From Planctomycetota bacterium (GTDB lineage Bacteria > Planctomycetota > Planctomycetia > Planctomycetales > Planctomycetaceae): a DNA stretch of 64,000 bases. Each line of letters begins with the position of its first letter. The first letter of the stretch is position 1. The notes under the pieces are model-generated. The model was given only the letters and a program-made list of their open reading frames with translations, did no database searches and was not told the DNA's origin. Location of the stretch: assembly GCA_027624335.1 (NCBI GenBank), contig JAQBWV010000003.1, positions 1 to 64,000 of the forward strand, read 5' to 3'. Below, in pieces: positions 1 through 11,471 of the stretch. The position numbers and the translations under genes were made by a program.

Positions 1-98
1 GCGGCATCTCCGGCCATCGTGGAATTCAGACCTGCCAGGCCTGCAACCAACACCGAAAGTAGAAACGGGAATCGATGAAGAAGCATAGGAATCACCAT
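1..98 (-). CDS. N-terminus of an exported protein (partial, runs off left edge)
   Basis: Reading the minus strand from 98 gives an open frame to the window edge with no stop. It starts MVIPMLLHRFPFLLSVLVAG and continues through a small-residue stretch (GLAGLNSTMAG), which is a classic signal peptide with a basic start, hydrophobic core and an AG-type cleavage region. A second in-frame ATG at 86 is an equally good start, and no clear ribosome site decides between them. It lies 76 bases downstream of the Hsp70 gene on the same strand. The ORF track omits it because it is truncated. Only 32 residues are visible, so no function can be given. Confidence 0.55.
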   Translation of the reverse strand, partial: MVIPMLLHRFPFLLSVLVAGLAGLNSTMAGDA

Positions 99-174
99 TC
101 GAGAGCAAGTGTGAATTAACAAAGCGTGTAGCGAAATGTGCATGAACAGGCTCAGTCGGGTGAGACTTCCTGAC

Positions 175-1752
175 TCATTCGACTCGGTACGATCGAGCAA
201 GCGCTGCCATTCCGTCAATCTGGCGTTCGTCCAGACCGTGGCTCCAGGCGATTTCCACTTGAGCAGCGCTATTGCCGGTCATCTCCCTCAGCGTCACTTC
301 AATGTGCCCGCGTTCGTTGTAGCCGTACGCAACCTCAACCGGAGACCCCTTCGGCAGGTTCTGCGGCAACCCGACCAGGCGAAAGTCGCCGATGAATTCG
401 CAGCCGGAAACATCACTGGTCTCTCCTTCCAGCAGTCGAACATGGAGCGACTGAGGATTCTCCGCCGTCGTCTTAAATCGCTGTCGCACCTTAGCTGGCA
501 ATGGCGAGTTCCGCGGGATCATGATGTGATTTCGCCGAACGGTAGAATCGTCGGGATCTCGAATCTCAACACCAAGCGAGTGTGAATTCACATCATTCGT
601 GGTTACCGACCTCAGCCGACGTTGCAGAGCTGCAGCTGCCTGGCCTCGACCTTCGGAATGTTGCGCCTGGAGAATCGCAGCATGAATGGCAGCTCCCTGG
701 GCGACCGCGGTCTGTGGATTGAGTTCACGGGATGCCTTACGCCCCGTGACTTTCTCAAGAACTTCCGCGACGGCTGGCATGGATGTGGAACCTCCGACCA
801 ACAGCACTTCGTCCAGACTCGTTGGATCGACACTTGCCTGATCGAGTGTGAACTCGGTCGTATCCCTGGTGCGCTGCAGCAGATCCTGAGTCAGTTCTTC
901 GAACTTATCGCGATGAATTTCCTGCTCCAGCGACTGTCCGCGGTATTCGAAAGAGATCGTCGACTTGCCCCACAGGCTGAGCTCCCGCTTGGCAGCTTCG
1001 CATTCAACCATCAACACTTTTTTCGCCAGAGCATCGCCGCGAGGCTCCAGTCCGAATTTCGATTCGAACTGTTCAGCGACGTAGTCGATCAGCCGATCGG
1101 TCCAATCCAGACCACCCAGCATCGTGTCGCCGTCAGTACCGACGACCTCGAACTGAGTCGGTGTATAGCGCACGACAGTCACATCGAATGTGCCGCCGCC
1201 CAGATCGTAGACCAGTATCGTTCGCACTTTATCGGGAAGATCCGGGTTACCCAGTTCGCCCTTCTGCCATGCATAAGCCAGCGTTGCAGCAGTGGGCTCG
1301 TTGATAATGTCGACGACATTCAGCCCGGCAATCCGCCCGGCGTGCCTGGTTGCCTGCCGCTTGGGCTCATTGAAATAGTAAGGGACCGTGATGACCGCGT
1401 TGCGAATCGGCTTGATCTGAGTTTCTGCGTCCTGACGCAGCTTCGTCAGAATCATCGACGAGATCAGCTCAGGAGTAAGCCGCCTCCCTTCGTGAAACAA
1501 CTCGAACGTCTTGTCGCCCATGTGCCTTTTGATGCCGAGTACCACTCGGTCGGGAGCTGCTTCTGTAACCTGTTCCGGAGACGGACCAACAACGACCCGA
1601 CCATCGTCTCCCAGAATGAGGATCGACGGGGTGATCGGTCGCCCCTGACTGTTCTCCAGAACTACGGGATCGCCGTCGTCGTCGAGACGAGCGATCGCTG
1701 AATACGAAGTTCCCAGATCAATTCCGACGGTATGCCCGTCCTCGAATTTCAT
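175..1752 (-). CDS. Hsp70/DnaK-family protein lacking the helical lid
   Basis: The 525-residue product has the complete Hsp70 actin-fold ATPase: phosphate-1 motif GIDLGTSYSA near residue 10, phosphate-2 motif DLGGGTFDV near 185, and the adenosine motif VGGSTSMP near 318. A shortened substrate-binding beta domain follows (about 385-500). The roughly 100-residue C-terminal lid and the acidic tail of a 640-residue DnaK are missing, so this is a lidless Hsp70 homologue and not the housekeeping DnaK. The start is supported by an AGGTGAG ribosome site about 8 bases upstream. It sits 186 bases after a long coiled-coil gene on the same strand, with no dnaJ or grpE beside it. Family assignment is secure; a chaperone role distinct from the main DnaK is inferred. 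Confidence 0.93.
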   Translation of the reverse strand: MKFEDGHTVGIDLGTSYSAIARLDDDGDPVVLENSQGRPITPSILILGDDGRVVVGPSPEQVTEAAPDRVVLGIKRHMGDKTFELFHEGRRLTPELISSMILTKLRQDAETQIKPIRNAVITVPYYFNEPKRQATRHAGRIAGLNVVDIINEPTAATLAYAWQKGELGNPDLPDKVRTILVYDLGGGTFDVTVVRYTPTQFEVVGTDGDTMLGGLDWTDRLIDYVAEQFESKFGLEPRGDALAKKVLMVECEAAKRELSLWGKSTISFEYRGQSLEQEIHRDKFEELTQDLLQRTRDTTEFTLDQASVDPTSLDEVLLVGGSTSMPAVAEVLEKVTGRKASRELNPQTAVAQGAAIHAAILQAQHSEGRGQAAAALQRRLRSVTTNDVNSHSLGVEIRDPDDSTVRRNHIMIPRNSPLPAKVRQRFKTTAENPQSLHVRLLEGETSDVSGCEFIGDFRLVGLPQNLPKGSPVEVAYGYNERGHIEVTLREMTGNSAAQVEIAWSHGLDERQIDGMAALARSYRVE

Positions 1753-1938
1753 CGTAGCGTCTCACCTGAAGTTGCATCCTGTAGAGGCTGACACAGCTGC
1801 CTCGAAAAGATCCACTTTAGTGACTCGCTCACCCGTGTGGAAATCGTATCCGTCCTGAGCTCGAATTCGCCTGCATCGCCGACTCACCTTCTGAACGAGT
1901 CAACAGTAGCGCTTGACGGGCGACGCGAGCGGAGCGTG

Positions 1939-4137
1939 TTACGCGGCGACTCGGTCTCCGGTCGACAGCTCTTCGAGCAGGCGGCGGATAATTTGCTCGG
2001 CATTCAGTTTTTCTTCGAGCCAGTCGTCACGCATGTGCCGCCAACGGGATTCTCGCTGTTCCCAGTCGTTCATGCGGTTCTCGAGTCGAGCCTCCTGTTC
2101 CTGGAGTTCGCGTTCGCGTTCGTTCATCCGGCGTTGAAACAGATCCCGCTCAGTACGCAACCGGTCATCTTCTTCTTCCAGTCGTCCCTGTGCGATCGCC
2201 ACCAGGCGAGCGGTCTCCGCTTCGGAACCACCTGAATGTGATTTCAACCGGCGAAATTGTCCGGCGACGACGGCACGCACTTCCTCGACTCGTTGCTTTG
2301 CCACCTGTTCGTCGACGTTGACCATCAGCTCGGCCATTGCCTCTTCCGCAGCGAGCCGTGATTCGAGATTCACGACGCTTACCTGTTCGAGCTCCTGACG
2401 CATTCTGTCGAGCCTTGAGGAACGTTCTTCGAGCTTCTGCCGTTCTCGATCGAGCTTCTCAAGCTGCTCTCTACGGGTAGCTTCGAGCGACAGGCACTGC
2501 CGTTCGAGATCGGTACGTTCGTCTTCGAGTTTCTCCCGGTCAGCGGCCAACTCTGCCTGAAACTGCTGCCGAGCCTTCACACGAACGTTCTCTTCCCGCG
2601 ACAGCGACCGTTCCCGTTCGGCCAGCACTTCACGAAAACGCAACAGCTGCCGCTGCCGCTTTCGCGTCAGCTCCATGCACCGCTGACTCTCGTTCCGCCA
2701 GCGCTGCCGATGGATGTCCAGAGCGTGACTTGCCGCCTGAATCTCCTGTTCTTTTTCAGCGAGCGATTCCGTCCGCAATGTTACTTGTTTCTGCCACTCT
2801 GCACGTTCAATGTCGAGAGTGTGTTGAGCAGCTGCCACCTTTTCAATCGCTTCATTGGCGGCTCGCTGCTGTTGCTGTCGCAGCGTTTCGATCTCGGACT
2901 TCTCTTGTGCCAACTTCTCATCAGCCGACCGCAAGCGATTCTGCAGCTCCGCTTCGAACTGTCCGCTTGCCGCCTCAAGACTGGCTTCGTGTTGAGTACG
3001 TTCCTGCTGCAACTGAGACGTAATCTGCTGCCGTTCTTCGACAAGTGCCGACCTGGACTGCCGCAGAGCCGTTTCCTGTGTGTCTCGAACTTCGTCGAGC
3101 GCCGCACGCTCCCGCTTCTGTCGAGCATCAAAGACCGCGATCTCGTCGGCGAGTCGCCGCTGCTCGGCTTCGATGTCGGCATACAGCTGCCGTTTGAGAT
3201 CGTCCCGTTCTTTCCCCCAGCTGGACCGAACCTCAGCCAACGCCGCGTCTTGTGCTACTTTGGCATGAACCTCCAGTTCTTCTCGACGTCTTCTCAGAGT
3301 CGCTTCAGCATCAAGGGACAACTTTTCGATTTCGAGTCGTGCCTGCTTGATTTCATCCTGTTCGGCGGCGACTTGTCTCTGCCAGTCGTCGCGTTCTCGC
3401 TGCAATCTCGTTTGCGTTTCTTCGGACTGCTCAACCAGTCTGGATTGACGCTGCTCAATTTCGTCAACGTTTCTGCGTCGTTGTGCAGCGAGTTCCTGCT
3501 CGATTTGCGAGACGGCCTGACGATGAGCCTCGGTCTCGCGCTGTATCTCGGCGAGTTCCCGATCCCTCGTTTCAGACCATTCCACTTTCTGCGTCTCAAA
3601 GGCAATTCGCTCAGCTTCAATGTCCGAGGCCACCTGAGCTCGAACTCGCCGGCGCTCGACTTCGAGATCTCGACGAACCTGCCGCATCATCGCCTGATGT
3701 TCGTTCCGTAACGTTTCGCCCTGAGCGACCAGATCGCTCCGTTCAGCTTCAACCAGCCCTTTCGAATGGCGTAGCGCCGCTCGGTCAGCCTCAAGCTGTC
3801 GAGCGAATTCCTCGGTCAATCGTTTTCTCGCGAGTTCCAGCTGCTCGTGACTGCGCGCAACCTCGGCTTCTCGTTCCTGCAGTTCCGATAGCAATTTCTG
3901 AGCATCGCCGATCTTCTGAGCAAACTCGCCCTCCCGACGCGTCAGGGCGGCATCCCGGTCCTGGCAGTCCTCGTTGAACTGCTGCTGCATCAGTCGAAAC
4001 CGCCGCTGTTCCTGATCGAGAGCCGCCAACTGATCCGTGATATGACGCTCGCGTCGGCTCTGCTCGGTCATACGTTCACGCAGATTTCCGGCAATCTGAC
4101 TGGCCTGCATCAGAAGCTGACTGTCGTCATTAGACAT
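1939..4137 (-). CDS. Long coiled-coil protein of unknown function
   Basis: The product is 732 residues and almost wholly alpha-helical coiled coil, rich in Glu, Arg, Gln and Leu with heptad spacing from about residue 15 to 650. It has no signal peptide or membrane segment. The ORF track extends it 71 codons upstream to 4350, but those residues (Cys- and Phe-rich) look non-coding. The ATG at 4137 has a perfect GGAGG nine bases upstream, so I use that start (MSNDDSQLLM). The C-terminus (IIRRLLEELSTGDRVAA) is a short amphipathic helix. It precedes the lidless Hsp70 on the same strand. A filament, scaffold or SMC-like structural role is possible, but there is no Walker ATPase motif. Function is unknown. 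Confidence 0.8.
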   Translation of the reverse strand: MSNDDSQLLMQASQIAGNLRERMTEQSRRERHITDQLAALDQEQRRFRLMQQQFNEDCQDRDAALTRREGEFAQKIGDAQKLLSELQEREAEVARSHEQLELARKRLTEEFARQLEADRAALRHSKGLVEAERSDLVAQGETLRNEHQAMMRQVRRDLEVERRRVRAQVASDIEAERIAFETQKVEWSETRDRELAEIQRETEAHRQAVSQIEQELAAQRRRNVDEIEQRQSRLVEQSEETQTRLQRERDDWQRQVAAEQDEIKQARLEIEKLSLDAEATLRRRREELEVHAKVAQDAALAEVRSSWGKERDDLKRQLYADIEAEQRRLADEIAVFDARQKRERAALDEVRDTQETALRQSRSALVEERQQITSQLQQERTQHEASLEAASGQFEAELQNRLRSADEKLAQEKSEIETLRQQQQRAANEAIEKVAAAQHTLDIERAEWQKQVTLRTESLAEKEQEIQAASHALDIHRQRWRNESQRCMELTRKRQRQLLRFREVLAERERSLSREENVRVKARQQFQAELAADREKLEDERTDLERQCLSLEATRREQLEKLDRERQKLEERSSRLDRMRQELEQVSVVNLESRLAAEEAMAELMVNVDEQVAKQRVEEVRAVVAGQFRRLKSHSGGSEAETARLVAIAQGRLEEEDDRLRTERDLFQRRMNERERELQEQEARLENRMNDWEQRESRWRHMRDDWLEEKLNAEQIIRRLLEELSTGDRVAA

Positions 4138-4146
4138 GCGGGAAAT

Positions 4147-4151
4147 CCTCC
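4147..4151 (-). promoter_or_regulatory. Ribosome binding site deciding the coiled-coil start
   Basis: The minus strand reads GGAGG here, nine bases before ATG 4137. It is the reason for rejecting the upstream 71-codon extension in the ORF track. Confidence 0.7.
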
Positions 4152-4829
4152 AGACTGGTCTGAATCCAACTGATTCGACCGGGCCTGCGCGAAAAACGCA
4201 ATGAAGAAATTGAGGGAGCAGGAGACAAGGAAAACGGGGAGTTTTCAGCCTGCGACGTGAAAGGAAGACAAACTCAGAGCAGAAGGGACAATGACCCCAA
4301 GTCAAGACAGGGCCAGCAGTATCGGCCGTTTCGCCAGATACTGTCAACATGCGTTACAGCTCTCGCAACTGCCCGTAGTCCCTGTCTGGAAACAATTTCG
4401 CAGACGGTGTGTCGACACGCACGTGATGTCGAATGGTCGCAAACAGGAAACACTACTTGACACTACAGTATGACAGGCACATTAGGGATCAATCAGTGTA
4501 GCGGAGTGTTCCTTTAACTTTCGCGGAGACGCCGGATTGATTGCTGTCAACCACGTCGCGAGTGCCGTATCGCAAATCACGGAGTTGTTTATCGACGGGT
4601 ACTTTCTGCGGAGTACGCAACACCTCATCCAAATCTGGACGGACGCTGATTCATCCCGAATCCTCGTCCCGGCGAATTGAGGTTTCCGACCGAATCGGAG
4701 CAATGGGCGATGATTCGATTGTGATTGTCCGATAAAATCATCCGCACCCGCGAATCTTTCGCCGCGTGATCATCCAACCCGTCACCGTGGCAATCGCACT
4801 AAACATATTGAACACTCGGGAGCCATTCT
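4152..4829. other. Divergent intergenic region, no gene recognised
   Basis: About 680 bases separate the coiled-coil gene (minus) from the histidine kinase (plus). Short ORFs at 4257-4473 and 4541-4735 have unbiased composition and no ribosome sites. Promoters for both flanking genes should lie here, but I see no convincing -35/-10 pair. Confidence 0.6.
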
Positions 4830-6530
4830 GTGCCAAAGGCGACATTGCTGGTCATTCGAGGCGTTGATCAGGGGGCTCGTTTCGAACTCGATGGATCCGA
4901 TTCGACGATCGGACGCGGCGTGCGGAATGACGTCCGGATTCTCGACACGGAAATGTCTCGAAACCATGCGATCGTTAGCTACGACGACGGCGCCTTCATC
5001 CTGAAAGACCGGAACAGCTCTAACGGCACTTTCGCCAATGGTATTTCGGTGCAGGTTCACCGACTGACTACCGGGGACAGGATTCAGGTCGGCAGTTCCG
5101 TTCTACTGTTTTCAGAACCAACAGACTCACCGAAAGAGGTTCCGGTCGACATCGTGTCGCCTCATATCGGCGAAGACACATCGCAGATCGTCTCAAAGAT
5201 CGGGCTGGATGCAGGTCGTCGGTTGCTTGATCACACTGCCGCGGTTCACGAAGACCAGGCGACGGAAACTCTGGCGCAACTTCGATTGCTTTACCGCATT
5301 TCTGAAGAGATGGTCAGCTCGACGCTCTCAATTGAACAGCTGTTACAGCGAATTCTGGATACGTCTCTGGAAGCCGTCGGAGCCGACCGCGGTTGCGTGC
5401 TTGTCGCGAGTCCAAAACATGGACAGCTTGAACCGCGAGCCGTTGCACATATCAGCGGCGGAACGATGGCAGGCCGCATGCCGATATCGAGGAGCATCGT
5501 CGACTATGTTGTCCGTAAGGGGCAGGGAGTTCGCACGTCCGACGCACGAGCAGACAGTCGCTTCGCCAGTGGAATCAGTATTGTGCAGGAGGGCATTCGC
5601 GAGGCCATGTGCGTCCCGATGCCCGGTCACTACGAGCTGATGGGTGTTATTTACGTCGATACTCGCGTTCCTCAGGGTGACCTCGTTCCAGGGCAGCAGG
5701 TCGCCAGCAAATTCACGGATTCGCAGCTGAGTCTGATGGCAGCGATCGGTCGCCAGGCGGCACTGGCCATCGAGAATCACCGCTATCAGGACGCATATGT
5801 TAAGGCGGAACGACTCGCCGCCGTCGGCCAGACAATCGCCATCCTAAGCCATCACACCAAGAACATACTGCAGGGTATTCGAGGCGGAAGTTACCTCATC
5901 GACATGGGTTTGCAGGGGCATGACGAAACGCTGATCCAGCAAGGCTGGTCAATCGTCGAAAAGAACCAGGAGCGTATCAATCAGCTGGTGATGGACATGC
6001 TGTCGTTCAGTGCGGAACGTCGCCCGAAGCTTGAAGCTGGCGACCTCAATAAACTGATTGCCGAAATCCACGAACTTATGCTCGCGCGAGCGACAGACAT
6101 CGGTGTCACTCTGCAGCTGGCGCTCAGCAGAGACATTCCGATGGCGATGTTCGATTCCGAGGGAATTCACCGGGCGGTGTTGAACATCGTCATCAACGCC
6201 ATGGAAGCACTCGATGATAATGAACACGGCATTGTCGAGATCCGAACAGGTACCTCGTCAGACAAACTCGAAATCTGGGTCGAAGTTGCCGACAACGGAC
6301 CGGGCATTCCGGAAGAGCAGTTGGCCACTCTTTTCAACATCTTCGAATCAACAAAGGGGGCGCGAGGAACCGGAATCGGTCTGGCCGTCAGTCAGAAGAT
6401 CCTGCGCGAGCACGGCGGCGAAATCATCCTCGACAGCCAGCCAAACAAGGGCACGCGTTTCCGTCTGATCTGGCCCGCCTGCGAAGACGAAGGCAAAGCT
6501 GCCAACCGGCGTACCGTCGAAACCGGCTGA
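4830..6530 (+). CDS. FHA-GAF sensor histidine kinase (cytoplasmic)
   Basis: The 566-residue protein has three parts. Residues 1-95 form a forkhead-associated phosphopeptide-binding domain, with the characteristic GRG, SRNHA and NSSNGT motifs. Residues about 150-310 form a GAF small-ligand sensor. The C-terminal part is a histidine kinase: the H-box reads LSHHTKNILQGIRGG near residue 340, followed by N-box NIVINAMEAL, G1 box VADNGPGIPEEQ and G2 box GTGIGLAVS. No membrane segment or receiver domain is present. The start is GTG with CGGGAG seven bases upstream. No response regulator lies beside it; the next gene (squalene-hopene cyclase) is convergent, 25 bases away. The FHA domain suggests input from a Ser/Thr kinase (inference). 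Confidence 0.92.
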   Translation: MPKATLLVIRGVDQGARFELDGSDSTIGRGVRNDVRILDTEMSRNHAIVSYDDGAFILKDRNSSNGTFANGISVQVHRLTTGDRIQVGSSVLLFSEPTDSPKEVPVDIVSPHIGEDTSQIVSKIGLDAGRRLLDHTAAVHEDQATETLAQLRLLYRISEEMVSSTLSIEQLLQRILDTSLEAVGADRGCVLVASPKHGQLEPRAVAHISGGTMAGRMPISRSIVDYVVRKGQGVRTSDARADSRFASGISIVQEGIREAMCVPMPGHYELMGVIYVDTRVPQGDLVPGQQVASKFTDSQLSLMAAIGRQAALAIENHRYQDAYVKAERLAAVGQTIAILSHHTKNILQGIRGGSYLIDMGLQGHDETLIQQGWSIVEKNQERINQLVMDMLSFSAERRPKLEAGDLNKLIAEIHELMLARATDIGVTLQLALSRDIPMAMFDSEGIHRAVLNIVINAMEALDDNEHGIVEIRTGTSSDKLEIWVEVADNGPGIPEEQLATLFNIFESTKGARGTGIGLAVSQKILREHGGEIILDSQPNKGTRFRLIWPACEDEGKAANRRTVETG

Positions 6531-6555
6531 CTCAGGGCGAGCGTGCCGCAACAGT

Positions 6556-8709
6556 TCAGGCACGCGTTCTCAATCGTCCATACCGAGACAGCGCCATCAG
6601 TGGGAACGAGATTCGGTAGAGGTGATACTTCAGGTAGAAGACCTTTGGGAACCCGGTACCCGTCCACCATACTTCGTCCCAGGTGCCGTCTTCGTTCTGT
6701 GAATCAAGCAGAAACTGAATGCCTCGATCGACGGTCTCGGATTCTCCCTCACCGGCGGAGATCAGACCGAGAATCGCCCATGCCGTTTGCGACGCGGTGG
6801 GAGGCCCTTGCCCTTTTAACGACGGATCATCGTAGCTGCGTGGAGTCTCACCCCAGCCTCCGCTGTCGCGTTGAACCGACTTCAGCCAGTTGGCCGCCTT
6901 TCGAACGCGAGCGTCCGTCAACGGAATACCGATCCGCGTCAATCCAACCAGGCACTGCCACGTTCCGTAGAGATAATTCACTCCCCAGCGACCGTACCAG
7001 CAGTGCTCGGCATCCTGATCTTTCCACACGAAATCGATGCCTCGACGAACTGCCGGATGATCGACAGGAACGTTGATGTAAGAAAACATCTCCAGCATTC
7101 GAGCCGTCAAGTCCGCACTACTCGGGTCGATCATCGCGTTGTGATCGGCAAACGGAACCTGCGTGAATAGCTCGCGCACGTTGTCTCGATCGAATGCTCC
7201 CCACCCGCCATCTTTCGATTGCATTGCAAGAATCCAGCGTGCTCCGCGGTGCATCGCTCCGAGCATCGGTCGCATCCGGTCAACCTGTAATGCAGCAGAA
7301 ACCGAGTCCGCATTGCGAGCCGCCAGAATCGCTGTCGCATCCTTGTCCGAGTCGTGAGGGCTCCAGTCATCCACCAGGAAATCAGTATCCCAGTCGGGTT
7401 GATCCGGCAGACACCTGGCCAGAGCCATCAGCACCATGCACGTGTCGTCAACGTCGGGATAGAACTCGTTATTGAACTCGAAATACCACCCCGCCGGTTC
7501 GGTCTGGCTGTTTCGCACGGTCCAGTCGCCAGGCTGGCGAACTTCCTTCGACAGCAGCCAGTCCACCGTTCGCCTCAACGAGGGATGTGACGGCGTCACA
7601 CCGGCATCTCTCAAAGCAATCGTGGCGATGGCGGTATCCCAGACGGGTGATTTGCAGGGCTGCAGGCGGTCCGTATCGCCTTCGGAAATTACCAGGTCTT
7701 TCAGCTCGTCCAACTGCGACTGCACTTCCGGCGAGTCTTCTTTGTAACCAAGGCACCGCAGCGCGATGACGCTCCAGACGATCGGCGGGAAGATCGCACC
7801 AAGCCCGTCACTCCCTTCGAACCGGTCCAGCACCCATTTCGTCGCCCGCTTGAGTGCCACTTTTCGACAAGGTCGAATGTGCAGTTTCTCAAGCGTTTTC
7901 AGCAGCAGATCGACGCCGTTGAAGAACGCCCGCCAGTTCATTCGGCCACCCGATTTCAACTCGTCCAGAGTTTCGGACGGCGGCATCGTCAACGGAAGTT
8001 CGGCAGGGGAGTCGACAAACAGTTCTGGAACATTCCACTCGACAGGCAGCTGGCGAACCGGGCGAAACGACCACATCACGCTCAGCGGTACCAGAATGGT
8101 GCGGGACCACGCAGACATTTCGTAGATATTGAACGGGCACCAGGAGGGAATCAGGATCAACTCTGGAGGCACAGCGGGACACTTTGAATAAGAAATCTGC
8201 CCAAGCAGTGCGAAGTAGAACCGAGTGAAACTGTTCATCCTCTCGGCACCGCCCGCCGCAAGGATCGCTTCCCGAGCTCGCCGCATGGCTTCCTCAGCCG
8301 GAGAGTGTCCGGCGATCTTCATCGCCCAGTACGCCTTCACCGATGCTGATATTTCCAACGGACCACCGGGATAAATCGCCCACCCACCGGTCGACAACTG
8401 CTGCTGCGCGATGTAGCGGGCGCAGCGTCTGACTTCTTCTGAATCGCCTCGACCAAGCCATGTCAGGAGGAGGATGTATTCCGACTCAAGAATCGTGTCG
8501 CCTTCGAGTTCGCCGACCCAGTACCCGTCCGGGTGCTGCTGATCCAGTAGCCAGTTTCTGGTACGAGTAATGGCTATTCCCAGTCGCTCGGACTCGACGG
8601 TTGAACCCATCGACGCCAGCAACTCTGGATCGAATCCGTCACCAGACGGCGCTCCCGATGCAGAAGAATCGAACCGATTTCGCTGTGAACCGAGCCAGCC
8701 GGATCTCAT
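6556..8709 (-). CDS. shc: Squalene-hopene cyclase
   Basis: This is a terpene cyclase that converts squalene to hopene for bacterial hopanoids, at the membrane. The protonating DXDD motif is present as DVDDTCM (near residue 419 from this start). Several QW repeats are visible, for example QSKDGGWGAFDRD and QRDSGGWGET, and the C-terminal YPLYR-like region reads YHLYRISFPLMALSRYG. Alignable sequence begins near RTRNWLLDQQHPDGYWVGE. The ORF track uses a TTG start at 8907 giving 783 residues, longer than the usual 630-720. I prefer ATG 8709 (717 residues), which has a weak GGGA upstream; ATG 8610 is also possible. No other hopanoid (hpn) genes lie beside it. Family certain, start uncertain. Confidence 0.93.
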   Translation of the reverse strand: MRSGWLGSQRNRFDSSASGAPSGDGFDPELLASMGSTVESERLGIAITRTRNWLLDQQHPDGYWVGELEGDTILESEYILLLTWLGRGDSEEVRRCARYIAQQQLSTGGWAIYPGGPLEISASVKAYWAMKIAGHSPAEEAMRRAREAILAAGGAERMNSFTRFYFALLGQISYSKCPAVPPELILIPSWCPFNIYEMSAWSRTILVPLSVMWSFRPVRQLPVEWNVPELFVDSPAELPLTMPPSETLDELKSGGRMNWRAFFNGVDLLLKTLEKLHIRPCRKVALKRATKWVLDRFEGSDGLGAIFPPIVWSVIALRCLGYKEDSPEVQSQLDELKDLVISEGDTDRLQPCKSPVWDTAIATIALRDAGVTPSHPSLRRTVDWLLSKEVRQPGDWTVRNSQTEPAGWYFEFNNEFYPDVDDTCMVLMALARCLPDQPDWDTDFLVDDWSPHDSDKDATAILAARNADSVSAALQVDRMRPMLGAMHRGARWILAMQSKDGGWGAFDRDNVRELFTQVPFADHNAMIDPSSADLTARMLEMFSYINVPVDHPAVRRGIDFVWKDQDAEHCWYGRWGVNYLYGTWQCLVGLTRIGIPLTDARVRKAANWLKSVQRDSGGWGETPRSYDDPSLKGQGPPTASQTAWAILGLISAGEGESETVDRGIQFLLDSQNEDGTWDEVWWTGTGFPKVFYLKYHLYRISFPLMALSRYGRLRTRA

Positions 8710-9114
8710 TCGCCATATTCCCAGAAGAGACACTTCAGCCGATCCAGACGTCTGACATTGCCAGGCTGCGAGTCGAGGACCGAAGGCCGCGGATACTAAA
8801 GCAGCTTCAATGTCAGCTTCAACGTCAGCTTCGAACGACGTCCTTGTAACTGAGTGCCGAAAGTCAGCTGATTTCCTGCCGATTCCGCCAAATGCCTGTT
8901 TCAGCAACGGTGTTCTCGAAACAGGAGTAGTGACACATTCCAGAGCAACCTAACATTCGCCGCCGTCTGACAGGGTCGTCCGGCCCAATTGCTCAGCGAC
9001 AGCGTGATTCATCATCCGGTTCCAATGAGAAACGAATCTTCGAACGGCTATCCTGAGCCAACGGTAACACGACCTGTGCCAGCGGCAGTCCAGAAACAAC
9101 AAGGTGTGCAATCC

Positions 9115-9669
9115 ATGAATGTCCAGGAAACCAGTCTGCCTGGAGTGCTGCTGATCGAACCTCGCGTCTTCGGCGACGCTCGCGGTTTTTTCCTGGAAAC
9201 TTATTCCAGTCAGCGTTACGCCGACATTGGCATCACCGGCCCATTCGTCCAGGACAACTGGTCGCGATCCTGCCGAGGGACATTGCGAGGTCTGCATTTT
9301 CAAATCAAGCAGGCCCAGGGCAAGCTCGTCCAGGTCATGCAGGGTGCAATCTTTGATGTCGCCGTCGATGTCCGGCGGGACTCACCCACCTTTGGAAAAT
9401 GGCTTGGCATCGAGCTGTCTGGTGAAAACAAAAGGCAGCTCTGGATTCCGCCCGGTTTCGCACACGGGTTTTTCGTGCTCAGCGAAACGGCAGACTTCGT
9501 CTACAAATGCACCAACAGCTACGCCCCGGAGCACGAGCGCACGTTGCTCTGGAACGACTCGACTATCGGAGTGAAGTGGCCTTCCGACATCAAACCGATC
9601 CTGTCTGAGAAAGACCAGAACGGAACGACGTTCGAACTGCTGGAAACGTACGAGACATCCCCCACGTGA
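9115..9669 (+). CDS. rfbC: dTDP-4-dehydrorhamnose 3,5-epimerase
   Basis: The 184-residue product matches the RmlC cupin family along its full length. Visible landmarks are FGDARGFFLETY, RGTLRGLHFQ (with the catalytic His), the strand motif GKLVQVMQGAIFDVAVDVR, WIPPGFAHGFFVLSE, and the Tyr-containing YKCTNSYAPEHE. It epimerises dTDP-4-keto-6-deoxyglucose on the way to dTDP-L-rhamnose. The ORF track starts 42 codons earlier at 8989, but the family N-terminus (MNVQETSLPGVLLIEPR) begins at ATG 9115, with AAGGTG about nine bases upstream. The other rml genes are not in the window, so it stands alone here. It is convergent with the glycyl-tRNA synthetase gene, four bases apart. Confidence 0.95.
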   Translation: MNVQETSLPGVLLIEPRVFGDARGFFLETYSSQRYADIGITGPFVQDNWSRSCRGTLRGLHFQIKQAQGKLVQVMQGAIFDVAVDVRRDSPTFGKWLGIELSGENKRQLWIPPGFAHGFFVLSETADFVYKCTNSYAPEHERTLLWNDSTIGVKWPSDIKPILSEKDQNGTTFELLETYETSPT

Positions 9670-9673
9670 ACGA

Positions 9674-11305
<1,632 letters not shown>

Positions 11306-11471
11306 CGCGAAACCGATCCTCGTAAAACTGGTGTGAGATTCTCGAGTGGAGTGTCGAGAACAAAGTGCCGTCCGACTGCCTTGAGCCGATGTTCGAGGGC
11401 AGAGTTCGCGCTGAAAACAAACAGACGACAGGCAGTCAGCCCGCCGTCCGAACCCATCAATCACGCGAGTT

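Noticed and set aside
622-1701. 359-codon plus-strand ORF antisense to the Hsp70 gene
   Set aside because: Long antisense frames opposite hsp70 genes are a known codon-usage by-product. It lacks a ribosome site and resembles no family.
2710-3711. 333-codon plus-strand ORF opposite the coiled-coil gene
   Set aside because: It mirrors the Glu/Arg/Gln-rich codons of the real gene and is Phe/Leu/Arg-rich without domain structure.
4450-4490. TTGACA near 4457 as a promoter -35 box
   Set aside because: No acceptable -10 hexamer at 16-18 bases; the region has no correctly placed gene start.
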